The notes: a model not told the origin generated them from the letters alone. Shown: positions 49,190 to 59,519, counted from the first letter of the stretch. The stretch is DNA of 64,000 nt from Acinetobacter lwoffii (GCF_024129355.1 NZ_JAMXXP010000005.1:1-64000); one strand, 5' to 3'. Made by a program: numbers and translations.

Positions 49190-49534
49190 TTAACGCAGTG
49201 CACCAATATAACGATGTGACACCTGTGCACGATAGATATCGTCCTGATCGGGTTCGACCGAGATCAGCCCTTCCTGCTGGCTTGGGTGTGCAGATTCTGT
49301 TGGTGAATCTTGTGCTGTTTCCGAAATCTCCAGTACCATTTTCAGGCGCTGGATCAGATGATTCAAATCTGGGTCTTGGGTCTGCTCTGCCAGTTGAATC
49401 ACATGCCGGGCATAATCCAGGTTCTCTGCCAGATAAATTGCATCAATCACCCGACCTGAAACACGTCGTAAACGCGCATAGATTAAAGTGGCCACTGAAA
49501 AAGCGTCATGGTTGCGTAACTGATTCTCTAACAT
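49190..49534 (-). CDS. Hypothetical protein
   Basis: A 114-residue protein from ATG 49534, chosen because a GGGGG stretch is properly placed upstream; four earlier codons are open. The first 70 residues look helical (FSVATLIYARLRRVSGRVIDAI), and the rest is acidic and probably disordered until a short YIGALR end. No signal peptide or known motif is seen. It sits alone between pyrB and rlmKL. Confidence 0.6.
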   Translation of the reverse strand: MLENQLRNHDAFSVATLIYARLRRVSGRVIDAIYLAENLDYARHVIQLAEQTQDPDLNHLIQRLKMVLEISETAQDSPTESAHPSQQEGLISVEPDQDDIYRAQVSHRYIGALR

Positions 49535-49766
49535 CTTAACCCCCATTATAAAATTGAAAAATCAGGCAGCCATCGCTCCCCATCGACTGACCGCCTGATT
49601 TGCCATGTATAGAGCAAAATGCATACCAGTTCCTCAATTTATAGTGTGAATATTATTTTTCTCTATCACATGCCACGGCCTTTCAGAGAATTTCAAAAGC
49701 TTTCAATATAAAAATACGGTAAACTTAGCGCAGTTTTTTATTTATCTTTTTTGGTCTCTCTATTAT

Positions 49767-51971
49767 ATGAATACCTCTCCACGTTTAAGCAATTATTGGG
49801 TCACCTGTGCCGATGGTCTGGAAACCTTATTAGAAGAAGAAATACAAGGCTTAGGTGTTCAGAATATTGAGCGTTTTCCGGGCCGTTTGACCTTTAAAGG
49901 CACACTGGAAAATGCTTATCGTATCTGCATGTGGTCACGTCTGGCTTCACGTGTTTTGATGCCAATCCACACGCATGAAATTGAATTTTCTCATGATGCC
50001 CGTGATGTGGCAGAAGAACTCTATGAAGGGGCTCTCAGCTTCGACTGGTCGCTGATTTTTGCACCACAAAGCACCTTTGCGATTCGTTTGCATGTCGAGC
50101 GTGACATCAAGGTCAACACCCAGTTCGCGACTTTACGTGCCAAAGATGGTGTCGTAGATTCCTTTATGGAAGCGGTAGGCAAACGTCCAAGCATTGACAC
50201 CAAACAGCCAGAAATCACCATGTATATTCTGGCAGGCAAGAAAGAACATACTTACTGCCTCGACCTGTCTGGTGACTCTTTGCATAAACGCGGTTATCGC
50301 CGTTTCATGACTGATGCACCGATTAAGGAAAACCTGGCTGCTGCGATTCTGCAAAAAGGCCAGCTTAAACAGATTAATCCGGACATCATTGTCGATCCAA
50401 TGTGTGGTTCAGGTACGTTTATTATTGAATCACTAATGATCCTGACCGACCGTGCGCCTGGCCTGGTACGCCGTTTCGGTTTTAATGGCTGGAATGGTCA
50501 TGACCATGAACTCTGGATGAGCATCAAGGCAGAAGCTGCTGAACGCCACCAAGCCGCAATGGAAAATCCATTACCGCAATTCTATGCTTTCGATGCAGAC
50601 TGGGAAGCTGTGAAAGCCACCAGACAAAATATTATCGCGGCGGGTTTTGAAGCTGCTCTCGACAATATCATGATCGAAGAACGGACTTTAAATGACTGGC
50701 CTGATTTCCATGCGGAAGGCAAGAAAGTATTCTTCGTGACCAACCCGCCTTATGGTGAACGTCTCGGTGATAAAGCCCAAAACCGTTCTTTATACCTCGG
50801 TTTATCAGCTTTACTGCAAAAGAATTTCCCGAATCAAAAAGCGGCAGTGATTGCATCCCAAGTGGAACAGGCTGACGTGCTGGCCTTTAATGATCCGCAA
50901 ATCCTGCGTTTGATGAATGGTAAATTACCGATTTATATCCGCTTCGGTACGGTTAAACCGGCCGCTGTGGTACGTCCATTCCTAGAAAGCTGGCAGCCTC
51001 AGCAGTTTGAGCCGATTGAAGGTGCGATGGAGTTTGCCAACCGTCTGACCAAAAACATGCAAGCTCTAAAAAAATGGGCAGTCAAGGAACAGATCCATTG
51101 TTTACGTCTCTATGATGCAGATTTACCTGACTTTAACGTCGCAGTAGATTTGTATGGCGAGCGTTTGCATGTACAAGAATATGCGCCACCTAAAACCATT
51201 GATCCGGAAAAAGCCAAGAAACGTTTTAACCTGGCACTACAAGCGATTCGTGCAGTAACAGGTCTGGGTCGTGATGCGATCTTTATCAAAACGCGTGCGC
51301 GTCAGGAAGGTAAAAACCAGTACACCAAACAAAGTACAGCATCCAAGCGTTTTATCGTTCAGGAAGGTCAAGCCAAGATTCTGGTCAACCTGACCGATTA
51401 TCTGGATACCGGTCTGTTTCTGGATCACCGTCAAATGCGTTTACGTATTGCACGTGAAGCAAAAGGCAAACACTTCCTGAACCTGTACAGCTATACCTCA
51501 ACGGCAAGTTTACATGCTGCTTTGGGTGGTGCTGCAAGTACAACCAGCGTCGATCTGTCGAATACTTATTTGAACTGGTCAAAAGAAAACTTTGTTCTGA
51601 ACGGTTTAACTGTAGATCATGCGGATGAACAACACCAGTTCTTTGCCTCTGACTGTTTCGAATGGCTGAAAGAAGGTCATGAGCAATATGAGCTGATCTT
51701 TATTGATCCGCCAACATTCTCGAATTCGAAGAAATTCTACGGTACGTTTGATGTACAGCGTGACCATTTATCCCTGTTAAAACGTGCCATGAATCGCTTA
51801 ACGACTGATGGTACCTTGTATTTCTCAAATAACTATCGCGGTTTTGAGATGGATGAAGAAATTCTGGCGTTCTTTGATGTTGAAGAAATCACTCAAGAAA
51901 CCATTGGGCCTGACTTCAAGCGTAATCAAAAGATTCACCGTGCCTGGAAAATCCGTCATCCACAAGTGTAA
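49767..51971 (+). CDS. rlmKL: Bifunctional 23S rRNA methyltransferase RlmKL
   Basis: A 734-residue fusion enzyme that makes m2G2445 (RlmL half) and m7G2069 (RlmK half) in 23S rRNA. An N-terminal THUMP domain is followed by a methyltransferase domain with VDPMCGSGTF and the catalytic NPPYGERL. The second Rossmann methyltransferase domain carries FLNLYSYTSTASLHAA and the IDPPTFSNSKKF motif. The fusion is the normal gammaproteobacterial form and both active sites are intact. Confidence 0.96.
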   Translation: MNTSPRLSNYWVTCADGLETLLEEEIQGLGVQNIERFPGRLTFKGTLENAYRICMWSRLASRVLMPIHTHEIEFSHDARDVAEELYEGALSFDWSLIFAPQSTFAIRLHVERDIKVNTQFATLRAKDGVVDSFMEAVGKRPSIDTKQPEITMYILAGKKEHTYCLDLSGDSLHKRGYRRFMTDAPIKENLAAAILQKGQLKQINPDIIVDPMCGSGTFIIESLMILTDRAPGLVRRFGFNGWNGHDHELWMSIKAEAAERHQAAMENPLPQFYAFDADWEAVKATRQNIIAAGFEAALDNIMIEERTLNDWPDFHAEGKKVFFVTNPPYGERLGDKAQNRSLYLGLSALLQKNFPNQKAAVIASQVEQADVLAFNDPQILRLMNGKLPIYIRFGTVKPAAVVRPFLESWQPQQFEPIEGAMEFANRLTKNMQALKKWAVKEQIHCLRLYDADLPDFNVAVDLYGERLHVQEYAPPKTIDPEKAKKRFNLALQAIRAVTGLGRDAIFIKTRARQEGKNQYTKQSTASKRFIVQEGQAKILVNLTDYLDTGLFLDHRQMRLRIAREAKGKHFLNLYSYTSTASLHAALGGAASTTSVDLSNTYLNWSKENFVLNGLTVDHADEQHQFFASDCFEWLKEGHEQYELIFIDPPTFSNSKKFYGTFDVQRDHLSLLKRAMNRLTTDGTLYFSNNYRGFEMDEEILAFFDVEEITQETIGPDFKRNQKIHRAWKIRHPQV

Positions 51972-52111
51972 TTTGATGATGGACTAACTGCTTTCATCAC
52001 GATTGATATCTTCTTCGTTTTTTCCAGAGGTGAGTTTTAAGCAATGTTTTAAAGCTCGCCGCAACAAGAATACAAAAATGTTGTGATGCTCGAAGTTAAA
52101 AATAAGATTAA

Positions 52112-52139
52112 AAAAAACCCAGCCTAGGCTGGGTTTTTT
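52112..52139. terminator. Bidirectional terminator, rlmKL / clpB
   Basis: A perfect palindrome whose core is CCCAGCCTAGGCTGGG, flanked by six A and six T, between convergent genes. Confidence 0.9.
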
Positions 52140-52157
52140 GTTGCAAGGAGAAGCGGT

Positions 52158-54737
52158 TTAGTTCAGTTTCATTTTTTCAAAGATTAACTCACCTGCTTCA
52201 GCTTTCACCAGAATGGTATCGCCCGGCTGGAATTCTCCGCCCAGGATTTTCTGCGCCAGACCATTTTCAATCCGCTGCTGGATTGCACGTTTCAGTGGAC
52301 GTGCTCCATACAATGGATCAAAACCGGCCTCGATCAGCTGATCGAAAGCGCTGTCATCTACCGACAAGCGCATATCGCGTTCTGCCAGACGTTGACGTAA
52401 ACGGTCCAACTGGATATCGGCAATACCGCGAATCTGGTCTTTTTCCAGCGCATGGAACACTACCAGTTCATCAATACGGTTGATAAATTCTGGACGGAAA
52501 TGTTCCGATACCGCATTCATCACCACCGTACGGACTTCTTCTTTAGTGGCATTACCGCCCAATTCACGTACATCCTGCGAACCCAGGTTCGAAGTCATGA
52601 CGATCACAGAGTTTTTAAAGTCCACTACCCGGCCTTGCGAGTCAGTTAAACGGCCATCATCCAGTACCTGTAGCAAGATGTTAAATACGTCCGGATGCGC
52701 TTTTTCGACTTCATCAAACAAGATCACACTATACGGTTTACGACGTACGGCTTCAGTAAGCACCCCACCTTCTTCATAACCGACATAGCCCGGAGGCGCA
52801 CCAACCAAACGGCTGACCGAATGTTTTTCCATAAATTCTGACATATCGATACGCACCATGGCATCGTCGCTGTCAAACAGGAAATTCGCCAAGGCTTTGG
52901 TCAATTCTGTTTTACCGACACCCGTTGGCCCCAGGAACAGGAATGACCCACTTGGACGGTTCGGATCTGACAGACCGGCACGTGAACGGCGTACTGCATT
53001 GGATACCGCCACCACGGCTTCATCCTGTCCGACCACACGGTTATGCAGGAATTCTTCCATATGCAGCAGCTTGTCACGCTCGCCTTGCAGCATTTTCGCC
53101 ACTGGAATACCGGTGGCGGCACTGACCACTTCAGCAATTTCATTGTCGGTGACTTTGTTACGCAGCAATTTTGGCGTTGTACTTTCATCCGCTTTTTCAG
53201 CCAGTTCAAGCTGCTTTTGCAGTTCTGGAATCACGCCATATTGCAAACGTGCCGCCTCGCCCAGATCACCTTCACGTTGCGCTTTTTCAAGTGCTGTACG
53301 CGCCTGATCCAGTTTGATCTGTACATCTTTATTGCCTTCAACTAGCGCTTTATCTGCACGCCAGACTTCTTCCAGGTCATGATACTCTTTTTCAACTGTG
53401 GCGATCTGATCGGACAAGTATTGAATCTCAGCTTTGGCACCTGAGTCTTCATCTTTTTTCACCGCTTCCAGCTGCATTTTTAACTGAATCAGACGGCGTT
53501 CCAGTTTATCTAAAGCTTCTGGTTTAGAGTCGAGTTCCATTTTGATACGTGATGCTGCTTCATCAATCAGGTCAATGGCTTTATCAGGCAACTGACGGTC
53601 GGTGATATAACGATGCGACATTTTCGCTGCCGCAATAATCGCGGAATCCAGAATCTGTACCCCGTGATGGGTGGCATAGCGATCTTTCAGACCACGCAGA
53701 ATTGCAATGGTGTCTTCCACGCTTGGCTCATCGACCAGCACTTTCTGGAAACGACGTTCCAGCGCTGCATCTTTTTCAATATACTGACGATATTCATCCA
53801 GTGTGGTCGCACCGACACAGCGCAGCTCGCCACGTGCCAGCGCAGGTTTCAGCATATTACCGGCATCCATCGCGCCATCGCCTTTACCGGCACCCACCAG
53901 CGTATGCAACTCGTCGATAAACAGAATGATTTCGCCTTCGTGTTTGGCAATATCTTTCAGAACGGCTTTTAAGCGTTCTTCAAACTCACCACGGTATTTG
54001 GCACCGGCCAGCAAAGAACCTAAATCAAGTGATAAAACACGTTTACCTTTGAGTCCTTCAGGCACTTCACCATTGATAATTCGCTGCGCCAGACCTTCGA
54101 CGATGGCAGTTTTACCCACGCCCGGCTCACCGATAAGTACCGGATTATTTTTGGTACGACGTGACAGAACCTGAATGGTACGGCGGATTTCATCATCACG
54201 GCCAATCACAGGATCAAGCTTGCCTGCCAACGCACGTTCAGTTAAATCAATGGTATACTTATTCAGTGAATCACGCTGATCTTCATGATTGTTGCTCATG
54301 ACTTTTTCATCGCCTCGAAATTGATTAATCACTTGACCTAAAGTCTCTGCCTTTACGCCAATACTATTTAATAAGGTTTTGGTATTTCCGGTTTCTGCCA
54401 GCGCCAACAGCACCCAATCCGTAGATAAAAACTCATCTCCGGCTTTTTGCGCAAAGCTGTCTGCCAGATGCAATACTTTTGCCGCTTCAGGACTGAGGTT
54501 GATATCTGCTGATGGATTGGTCAGGGTTGCCGCATTGCTCAATGCTGTTTGCAGCTTGGTTTGTAGCTCACGCAGATTAGCACCGGCCTGTTGCAGCAGG
54601 CTGACATTGGATGCTTCATCCATCAAGGTGGCCAAGATATGGATCCCATCAATGGAGGTATGATCCTTACTCATGGCCAGCGATTGTGCATCGGAAAGGG
54701 TTTGCTGCAGGCGATTGGTAAATTTTTCAAAACGCAT
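52158..54737 (-). CDS. clpB: ATP-dependent chaperone ClpB
   Basis: An 859-residue disaggregase that works with DnaK to rescue aggregated proteins. It has the N-terminal Clp-N repeats and a first AAA domain ([15 protein letters not shown], then a Walker B in [10 protein letters not shown]). The long coiled-coil middle domain near 400-530 distinguishes ClpB from ClpA, and a second AAA domain carries [15 protein letters not shown]. Length matches the family. A sigma-32-type promoter lies about 40 bases upstream, in keeping with heat-shock control by the rpoH product. Confidence 0.98.
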   Translation of the reverse strand: MRFEKFTNRLQQTLSDAQSLAMSKDHTSIDGIHILATLMDEASNVSLLQQAGANLRELQTKLQTALSNAATLTNPSADINLSPEAAKVLHLADSFAQKAGDEFLSTDWVLLALAETGNTKTLLNSIGVKAETLGQVINQFRGDEKVMSNNHEDQRDSLNKYTIDLTERALAGKLDPVIGRDDEIRRTIQVLSRRTKNNPVLIGEPGVGKTAIVEGLAQRIINGEVPEGLKGKRVLSLDLGSLLAGAKYRGEFEERLKAVLKDIAKHEGEIILFIDELHTLVGAGKGDGAMDAGNMLKPALARGELRCVGATTLDEYRQYIEKDAALERRFQKVLVDEPSVEDTIAILRGLKDRYATHHGVQILDSAIIAAAKMSHRYITDRQLPDKAIDLIDEAASRIKMELDSKPEALDKLERRLIQLKMQLEAVKKDEDSGAKAEIQYLSDQIATVEKEYHDLEEVWRADKALVEGNKDVQIKLDQARTALEKAQREGDLGEAARLQYGVIPELQKQLELAEKADESTTPKLLRNKVTDNEIAEVVSAATGIPVAKMLQGERDKLLHMEEFLHNRVVGQDEAVVAVSNAVRRSRAGLSDPNRPSGSFLFLGPTGVGKTELTKALANFLFDSDDAMVRIDMSEFMEKHSVSRLVGAPPGYVGYEEGGVLTEAVRRKPYSVILFDEVEKAHPDVFNILLQVLDDGRLTDSQGRVVDFKNSVIVMTSNLGSQDVRELGGNATKEEVRTVVMNAVSEHFRPEFINRIDELVVFHALEKDQIRGIADIQLDRLRQRLAERDMRLSVDDSAFDQLIEAGFDPLYGARPLKRAIQQRIENGLAQKILGGEFQPGDTILVKAEAGELIFEKMKLN

Positions 54738-54776
54738 TCTTGTTATTCCTCACAACAAATTTTCTACTTGATGGAT

Positions 54777-54804
54777 ATATGGGTGCACTTGATAAAATTT
54801 CAAA
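54777..54804 (-). promoter_or_regulatory. Candidate sigma-32 promoter of clpB
   Basis: On the minus strand, TTTGAAA (54798-54804) is followed after 13 bases by ACCCATAT (54777-54784). The sigma-32 consensus is CTTGAAA and CCCCATNT with a similar gap. The spacing to the clpB start is suitable. Confidence 0.65.
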
Positions 54805-54988
54805 TCATTTTTATATATTTTTCAAAAACTTAATATAAACATTTAGACAGTCTTTAATAATAATATTGGTGTAATCAAATCATATTTCAAGTGAGGTTAG
54901 AAGAATTTTTAAGGTGAAGATAAACAATTCATATTTTATTTAATTTACTCTGCTATTTTTCAGCTTAGTAGAGAATAGAGAGATATTT

Positions 54989-55354
54989 TTAGTACGGTTG
55001 CAACCTTCCTAGTAATCGCAATACTTCACTCAAACCATGTTCTGTTTGCATCAAGGATCTTGGCGTTTGATGATTCAAAAGCTTGTTAGGCGAATTGATA
55101 AACTGGCGCATCCAGCTCAGATCCCCACCATTCAGGCTAAATAATGCCTGATAGATATTGATTAAAGTTATTGCTCTTTTACCTGCGGTAGTATCTGGTT
55201 CTAATTCTTTTTGATTTATGATTGACGATAATTCTGCTTCAGATAGATCCAGAACTAATGCAAGCTCAGATTCTTGCAATTGCAAATGCTCAGCTAAGTT
55301 GAATATTGCTATAGCTAATACTTGGGATTTAGAAATATCCGTTTCATTATTCAT
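54989..55354 (-). CDS. Orphan MbcA/ParS/Xre-type antitoxin
   Basis: A 121-residue protein. An N-terminal helix-turn-helix-like region (LALVLDLSEAELSSIIN) is followed by a DUF2384-type C-terminal domain: WMRQFINSPNKLLNHQTPRS ending in the leucine/arginine helix VLRLLGRL. This is the layout of the antitoxins that pair with RES-domain toxins. No RES gene or other toxin candidate lies on either side, so it appears to be solitary. ATG 55354 is chosen over a TTG three codons upstream. Confidence 0.75.
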   Translation of the reverse strand: MNNETDISKSQVLAIAIFNLAEHLQLQESELALVLDLSEAELSSIINQKELEPDTTAGKRAITLINIYQALFSLNGGDLSWMRQFINSPNKLLNHQTPRSLMQTEHGLSEVLRLLGRLQPY

Positions 55355-55454
55355 TTTTGTCAAATTCTATTGATGAATCTTGTTTTGATTATGCTGCCTT
55401 TATCCTTTTCTTGCTATATTGTTTATCATTAAATTTGATCCTTTATTGAAACAA

Positions 55455-55479
55455 AAATGCCCTCACTTGAAGGGCATTT
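55455..55479 (-). terminator. Intrinsic terminator of the aldo/keto reductase gene
   Basis: AAATGCCCT/AGGGCATTT stem with a T-rich tail on the minus strand, 20 bases after the stop. Confidence 0.85.
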
Positions 55480-55498
55480 AAAGAGAACACTTGAACAA

Positions 55499-56548
55499 TT
55501 ATGGTGCCGGATTGGGTTGCTGACGGTGAATGGCTTCAATGCCCTGCAAGACTTCTTCAGAAAGATTCACGTCAAACGCCTGAATGTTTTCCTTGAGCTG
55601 ATCCAAGTTGGTCGCACCAATAATAGTACTGGTCACAAAGAACTGCTGCGTGATAAAGGCCAAAGCCAATTGGGTAAGACTTAAGCCATGCTGTTCTGCC
55701 AGCTGGGCATATTGCTCGGTTGCCCATTCACTTTGCGGATTGCTATAACGGCTAAAGCGGGAGAACAGTGTTACACGCGCATTGGCAGGACGTGCACCAT
55801 GCCGGAATTTACCGGTCAGATAACCAAATGCCAAAGGTGAATACGCCAACAAGCCCACACCTTCATAATGGGCAATTTCTGACATGCCGATTTCATAAGT
55901 ACGGTTCAGCAGGTTATATGGGTTTTGTACACTGACAAATTTGGACAAACCTAATTTCTCTGCGAGGTGCAGAAATTTCATCGTGCCCCACGGGGTTTCA
56001 TTGGAAAGACCAATATAACGGATACGGCCTTTTTTAATTTCATCCTGCAAGGCGGTCAGGGTTTCTTCGAGATCTGTCACGGTACGGTCTTCTGCCGCTT
56101 CAGCATTGCCATAACCCAGCTTGCCAAAGAAATTGGTTGGGCGTTGCGGCCAGTGCAGCTGATACAGGTCAATATAATCCGTTTGCAGGCGTGACAATGA
56201 CTGGTCAATTGCTGCTGAAATTTCATCGGCAACGAAACGGGTTTTACCATCCCGGATATGGCTACCACCTTGCGAGGGTCCGGCAATTTTTGAGGCTAAA
56301 AAAAGTTTGTCACGGCCACCACGGGCAGCGATCCAGTTCCCGATAATACGCTCGGTAGCACCCTGCGTTTCAGGTTTTGGCGGTACCGGGTACATTTCCG
56401 CAGTATCCCAGAAATACACTCCCTGATCTAAAGCATAATCCAGTTGCTGAAAAGCCTGTTCTTGTGTGTTCTGCTCACCAAAGGTCATGGTGCCCAAACA
56501 AATTTCTGGCAAAAAAATGCCGGTATCCGCCAATGGTCTGAATTGCAT
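55499..56548 (-). CDS. NADP(H)-dependent aldo/keto reductase, Tas-like
   Basis: A 349-residue TIM-barrel oxidoreductase. The catalytic tetrad is visible as FWDTAEMYP (Asp, Tyr), LASKIAGPS (Lys) and DLYQLHWPQRP (His). The C-terminal cofactor loop STIIGATNLDQLKENI is typical. The length and the VPPKPETQGATE insertion match E. coli Tas. The physiological substrate is unknown. It is transcribed alone. Confidence 0.88.
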   Translation of the reverse strand: MQFRPLADTGIFLPEICLGTMTFGEQNTQEQAFQQLDYALDQGVYFWDTAEMYPVPPKPETQGATERIIGNWIAARGGRDKLFLASKIAGPSQGGSHIRDGKTRFVADEISAAIDQSLSRLQTDYIDLYQLHWPQRPTNFFGKLGYGNAEAAEDRTVTDLEETLTALQDEIKKGRIRYIGLSNETPWGTMKFLHLAEKLGLSKFVSVQNPYNLLNRTYEIGMSEIAHYEGVGLLAYSPLAFGYLTGKFRHGARPANARVTLFSRFSRYSNPQSEWATEQYAQLAEQHGLSLTQLALAFITQQFFVTSTIIGATNLDQLKENIQAFDVNLSEEVLQGIEAIHRQQPNPAP

Positions 56549-56682
56549 AAAAACATCCTGTGAATTTTATTCAGTGAATTGAGATTAAGTGGGCTATAGC
56601 CTATCGGAATTATAAGGGAGACTTAAATCATCTTTTCTGAGAAGCTTGTTCTAAATTTTTATGTATTGAGGAATGACGCATA

Positions 56683-56711
56683 AAAAAAGCAAATCCGAAG
56701 ATTTGCTTTTT
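56683..56711 (-). terminator. Intrinsic terminator of crp
   Basis: AAAAAGCAAATC/GATTTGCTTTTT with a CGAA loop, ten bases after the stop codon on the minus strand. Confidence 0.88.
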
Positions 56712-56721
56712 AATATCTGGA

Positions 56722-57429
56722 TTATTCGTCTATGGCACCATCTGCCACTGCTTCAGATGCTTCTTCTAATGAAGCATCAAAGATCAGGATGGCTTTACCA
56801 TCGGTTTCGATCATGCCCTGCTCTTCCAGGGTTTTTAGTACACGTCCGACCATTTCGCGGGAACAGCCAACAATGCGACCAATTTCCTGACGGGTAATAC
56901 GAATCTGACGGCCATTCGGCAAAATCATCGCTTCTGGCTGTGAAGACAGGTCGATCAGACAACGTGCAATCCGGCCTGAAACATCAATAAATGCCAGATC
57001 AGTGACTTTACGTGTTGTATTTTTCAAGCGACGTACCAATTGAGCAAATACCGCATAGCTCAGATCAGGATATTGCTTGCTGATTTCGTGAAAGTTTTCA
57101 TAGGTAATTTCGGCAATTTCACACACATCACGCGTACGAACTTCCGCAGTACGTTGTGGATTAACCTCGAATAGACCCATTTCCCCAAAGAAGTCACCCG
57201 CATTTAAATAAGCCACGACAATTTCACGATCATCATCTTCACGAAGAATGATAGATACAGACCCCTTCAGAATTAAATATAAAGATTTAGATTCTGATCC
57301 TGCATCAATGATCGTGGTACGTTTTGGATAACGATTAATATATGCACGTTTTAACAGTGCTTTCACGGATTCTGGTAATTGCCCCGGAGAAAGCGCATCA
57401 GTGCTTAATTGTGAAAAGTTTGAAGTCAT
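56722..57429 (-). CDS. crp: Cyclic-AMP receptor protein (Crp/Vfr)
   Basis: A 235-residue global transcription regulator. The cAMP-binding domain (about 30-150) has the phosphate-binding cassette FGEMGLFEVNPQRTAEVRTR, and a long dimerisation helix follows. The C-terminal winged helix-turn-helix ITRQEIGRIVGCSREMVGRV closely matches E. coli Crp and Pseudomonas Vfr. It diverges from an OsmC-family gene, as crp does in E. coli. A TGTGA/TCACA palindrome in the spacer may allow autoregulation. The N terminus is about 20 residues longer than E. coli Crp. Confidence 0.95.
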   Translation of the reverse strand: MTSNFSQLSTDALSPGQLPESVKALLKRAYINRYPKRTTIIDAGSESKSLYLILKGSVSIILREDDDREIVVAYLNAGDFFGEMGLFEVNPQRTAEVRTRDVCEIAEITYENFHEISKQYPDLSYAVFAQLVRRLKNTTRKVTDLAFIDVSGRIARCLIDLSSQPEAMILPNGRQIRITRQEIGRIVGCSREMVGRVLKTLEEQGMIETDGKAILIFDASLEEASEAVADGAIDE

Positions 57430-57476
57430 GCTAACAGTTCCGATTATGGATAATTTATAGATCGCACAAGACCTAA

Positions 57477-57491
57477 TGTGAACTTGTCACA
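57477..57491. promoter_or_regulatory. CRP-box-like palindrome upstream of crp
   Basis: TGTGA and TCACA half-sites are separated by five bases (consensus is six), about 50 bases before crp and 85 before the OsmC gene. The half-sites are perfect but the spacing is off by one. Confidence 0.4.
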
Positions 57492-57576
57492 CAGTGGGAT
57501 TGAAATTCCGTATCAACCCAATTTATGTTAGTGTACAGTTACTTGACAAATTTATAGCTTTTTTTAGGTAGTTGCA

Positions 57577-57999
57577 ATGCAAACAAGCGTTCATTGGTTA
57601 GAGAATGTTGCTTTTGAAGCAAAAACTCAAAGTGGTCATAGCCTTATCATGGATGGTTCAGCTGAATACGGTGGTGAAAACCGTGGTCCCCGTCCTATGG
57701 AACTGCTTTTAACGGGTCTGGGCGGTTGTGCGTCTTTTGATATTGTTACCATTTTAAAGAAGGCTCGTCAGGATATTACCGATGTACGCTGCGAATTAAA
57801 GGCTGAACGTGCAGATACAATTCCGGCAGTATTCACGAAAATTCACTTGCATTTTGTAGTGACCGGCAAAGCGATTAAAGAGAAACAGGTCGCAAAAGCC
57901 GTAGAACTTTCTGCTGAAAAATATTGCTCTGCCAGCAAAATGCTGTCTGATGGCGGTGTTGAAATCACCCATGATTATGAAATAATCGAAGCAGAATAA
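57577..57999 (+). CDS. OsmC family protein, YhfA-like
   Basis: A 140-residue OsmC-fold protein. The two conserved cysteines of the family are present in LGGCASFDIV and EKYCSASKML, so peroxide or redox chemistry is possible. The sequence matches the YhfA branch, which lies divergent from crp in E. coli as well. It has its own terminator. Confidence 0.9.
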   Translation: MQTSVHWLENVAFEAKTQSGHSLIMDGSAEYGGENRGPRPMELLLTGLGGCASFDIVTILKKARQDITDVRCELKAERADTIPAVFTKIHLHFVVTGKAIKEKQVAKAVELSAEKYCSASKMLSDGGVEITHDYEIIEAE

Positions 58000-58013
58000 A
58001 ATCTAGATTCTGT

Positions 58014-58044
58014 AAAAAAAGCGGCTGGAAAAGCTGCTTTTTTT
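58014..58044 (+). terminator. Intrinsic terminator of the OsmC gene
   Basis: AAAAAAAGCGGCT/AGCTGCTTTTTTT with one G-T pair and a five-base loop, between convergent genes. Confidence 0.86.
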
Positions 58045-58065
58045 GTATCAGAAAATTGCCTTTTC

Positions 58066-59103
58066 TCAGAACCGCTGAACTGAATACTGATTGCCATCTT
58101 CAAAGCTCAAGATATTTTCTGGAAATCTTAAGGCGCCGAGTCGATGTCTGAACGCGACACCCTGTTGACGATCGAGATAGCGTTTACCCACTGAATAATC
58201 CACACAAAATACGTTTTGTTGCTGTCCATACCATTGCAGTGCATCGATCGATTTGAGTAAACCGGTTTTTTCTTCAGTAGATTTAAAGTTCCGCCAATAA
58301 TGTCCAGTAATGACTGGAATTTGGTCGGTATAGCTGTCCCACCATGGCACGCGGTCGATCATCCGCCACCTTCCACGGGCATAAATCGGTTCTAAGGCGA
58401 TTTTTTCCGCACCAGAAGTAATGACCCGAATCGGATTGTGCATTTGCTCACGTAGCTCTTTTTCTGCGAGATGTTGCAATAAAGGTAAAGTTACAGCTGG
58501 GTCTTTGAACTGGTGTTGGTATTGTTGCTGTTCATTCTGTATTAATTCATTAATACCTAAGGCTTGCAGATCCAGCGCTGTATGCTGAGCAAAATTAGCA
58601 TAGGCTTCACCAAGTGAAGTAAAACCAGAATTGCGTAATTGATCAATTGATCCTTGATGCCAACAGGCATGCACAACACGCAGCTGCTCCGACTCCAAGG
58701 CCAACGGTAAGCTATTTAAAAAACCCAGAATCCATTGTCGATCTTTGACTGAGGCTTGGATCGAATCAAAAGGTTTCAGATCATCCTGATGCGGTGAACC
58801 AAAAAACCAGCCATTGCCTTCCCGCAAAGTATCGGTCAACAGGTTCAATTCATGATTACCCATCACACATTGTGCATAGCCTTCATCTACCAGCTGTTTG
58901 ACGCGTTTGATCACCGCAATACTGTCTTGCCCCCGGTCACATAGATCACCGACAAAAATTAGTTTGCGCTGTTCTGGATGATGACCATTCCGGTCATAAC
59001 CTAATACCTGGATCAGTTGTTCCAGCGCGGCAATCTCACCATGAATATCCCCTACGATATCCACGGGACCAGTGAAAGCCTGCTGTATAAATGAGTACTT
59101 CAT
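58066..59103 (-). CDS. Calcineurin-like metallophosphoesterase
   Basis: A 345-residue phosphoesterase. The metal-site signatures appear in order: DIVGDIHGE, FVGDLCDRGQDS, and MGNHELNLL; HWRNF-type and later histidine positions complete the set. The motifs are of the PrpE/ApaH/PPP type. Candidate substrates are phosphoproteins or dinucleoside polyphosphates; the exact one is unknown. It is the last typical chromosomal gene before an AT-rich gap and the accessory cassette. Confidence 0.88.
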   Translation of the reverse strand: MKYSFIQQAFTGPVDIVGDIHGEIAALEQLIQVLGYDRNGHHPEQRKLIFVGDLCDRGQDSIAVIKRVKQLVDEGYAQCVMGNHELNLLTDTLREGNGWFFGSPHQDDLKPFDSIQASVKDRQWILGFLNSLPLALESEQLRVVHACWHQGSIDQLRNSGFTSLGEAYANFAQHTALDLQALGINELIQNEQQQYQHQFKDPAVTLPLLQHLAEKELREQMHNPIRVITSGAEKIALEPIYARGRWRMIDRVPWWDSYTDQIPVITGHYWRNFKSTEEKTGLLKSIDALQWYGQQQNVFCVDYSVGKRYLDRQQGVAFRHRLGALRFPENILSFEDGNQYSVQRF

Positions 59104-59411
59104 TTATGCATCCTGAATTAAGTCTAAAACAGAATATATCCCTAATAAGTATCCTTTAAATTTATGAAGATCTGAATACAGAATGAATCATCATTTAAAT
59201 AAATCAATGTTCAGTATTGTAAGTTTAAGTGAAATCATGAGCTTAATTTTTATGAAGACGCTTATCTTGTTCTTAAAAGTATTGGCAAATGCCGACTATG
59301 CTGCTTGAATATTTAAGAGCTTGATCTGATATTTTTATATTTGATATTTAGTTCAGTGGAGGCTGAAATACTTATGAAATAAAAAAAATTACATTTCAAT
59401 AGCGTAATAAA

Positions 59412-59438
59412 AAAAGCCCATTCTTAGAATGAGCTTTT
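59412..59438 (-). terminator. Terminator, probably of the ravA/viaA-like operon
   Basis: AAAAGC/GCTTTT and CATTC/GAATG stems with one mismatch and a TTA loop. The T run is strong only when read leftwards, which suits the upstream minus-strand cassette. Confidence 0.75.
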
Positions 59439-59519
59439 AGAATCTTGGTAGGTATATCCTCTACCGAACACACTTTTAATATAATGATTTTTATAGATTT
59501 TTTTAATTAAAAAAATATG

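Noticed and set aside
59183..59308. A 41-codon open frame with a hydrophobic stretch in the gap before the cassette.
   Set aside because: There is no convincing ribosome binding site and the region is AT-rich, where short open frames are common.
59447..59465. GGTAG/CTACC stem that could be a tRNA remnant.
   Set aside because: It lacks the T-arm consensus and any acceptor stem; it is noted only as an inverted repeat.
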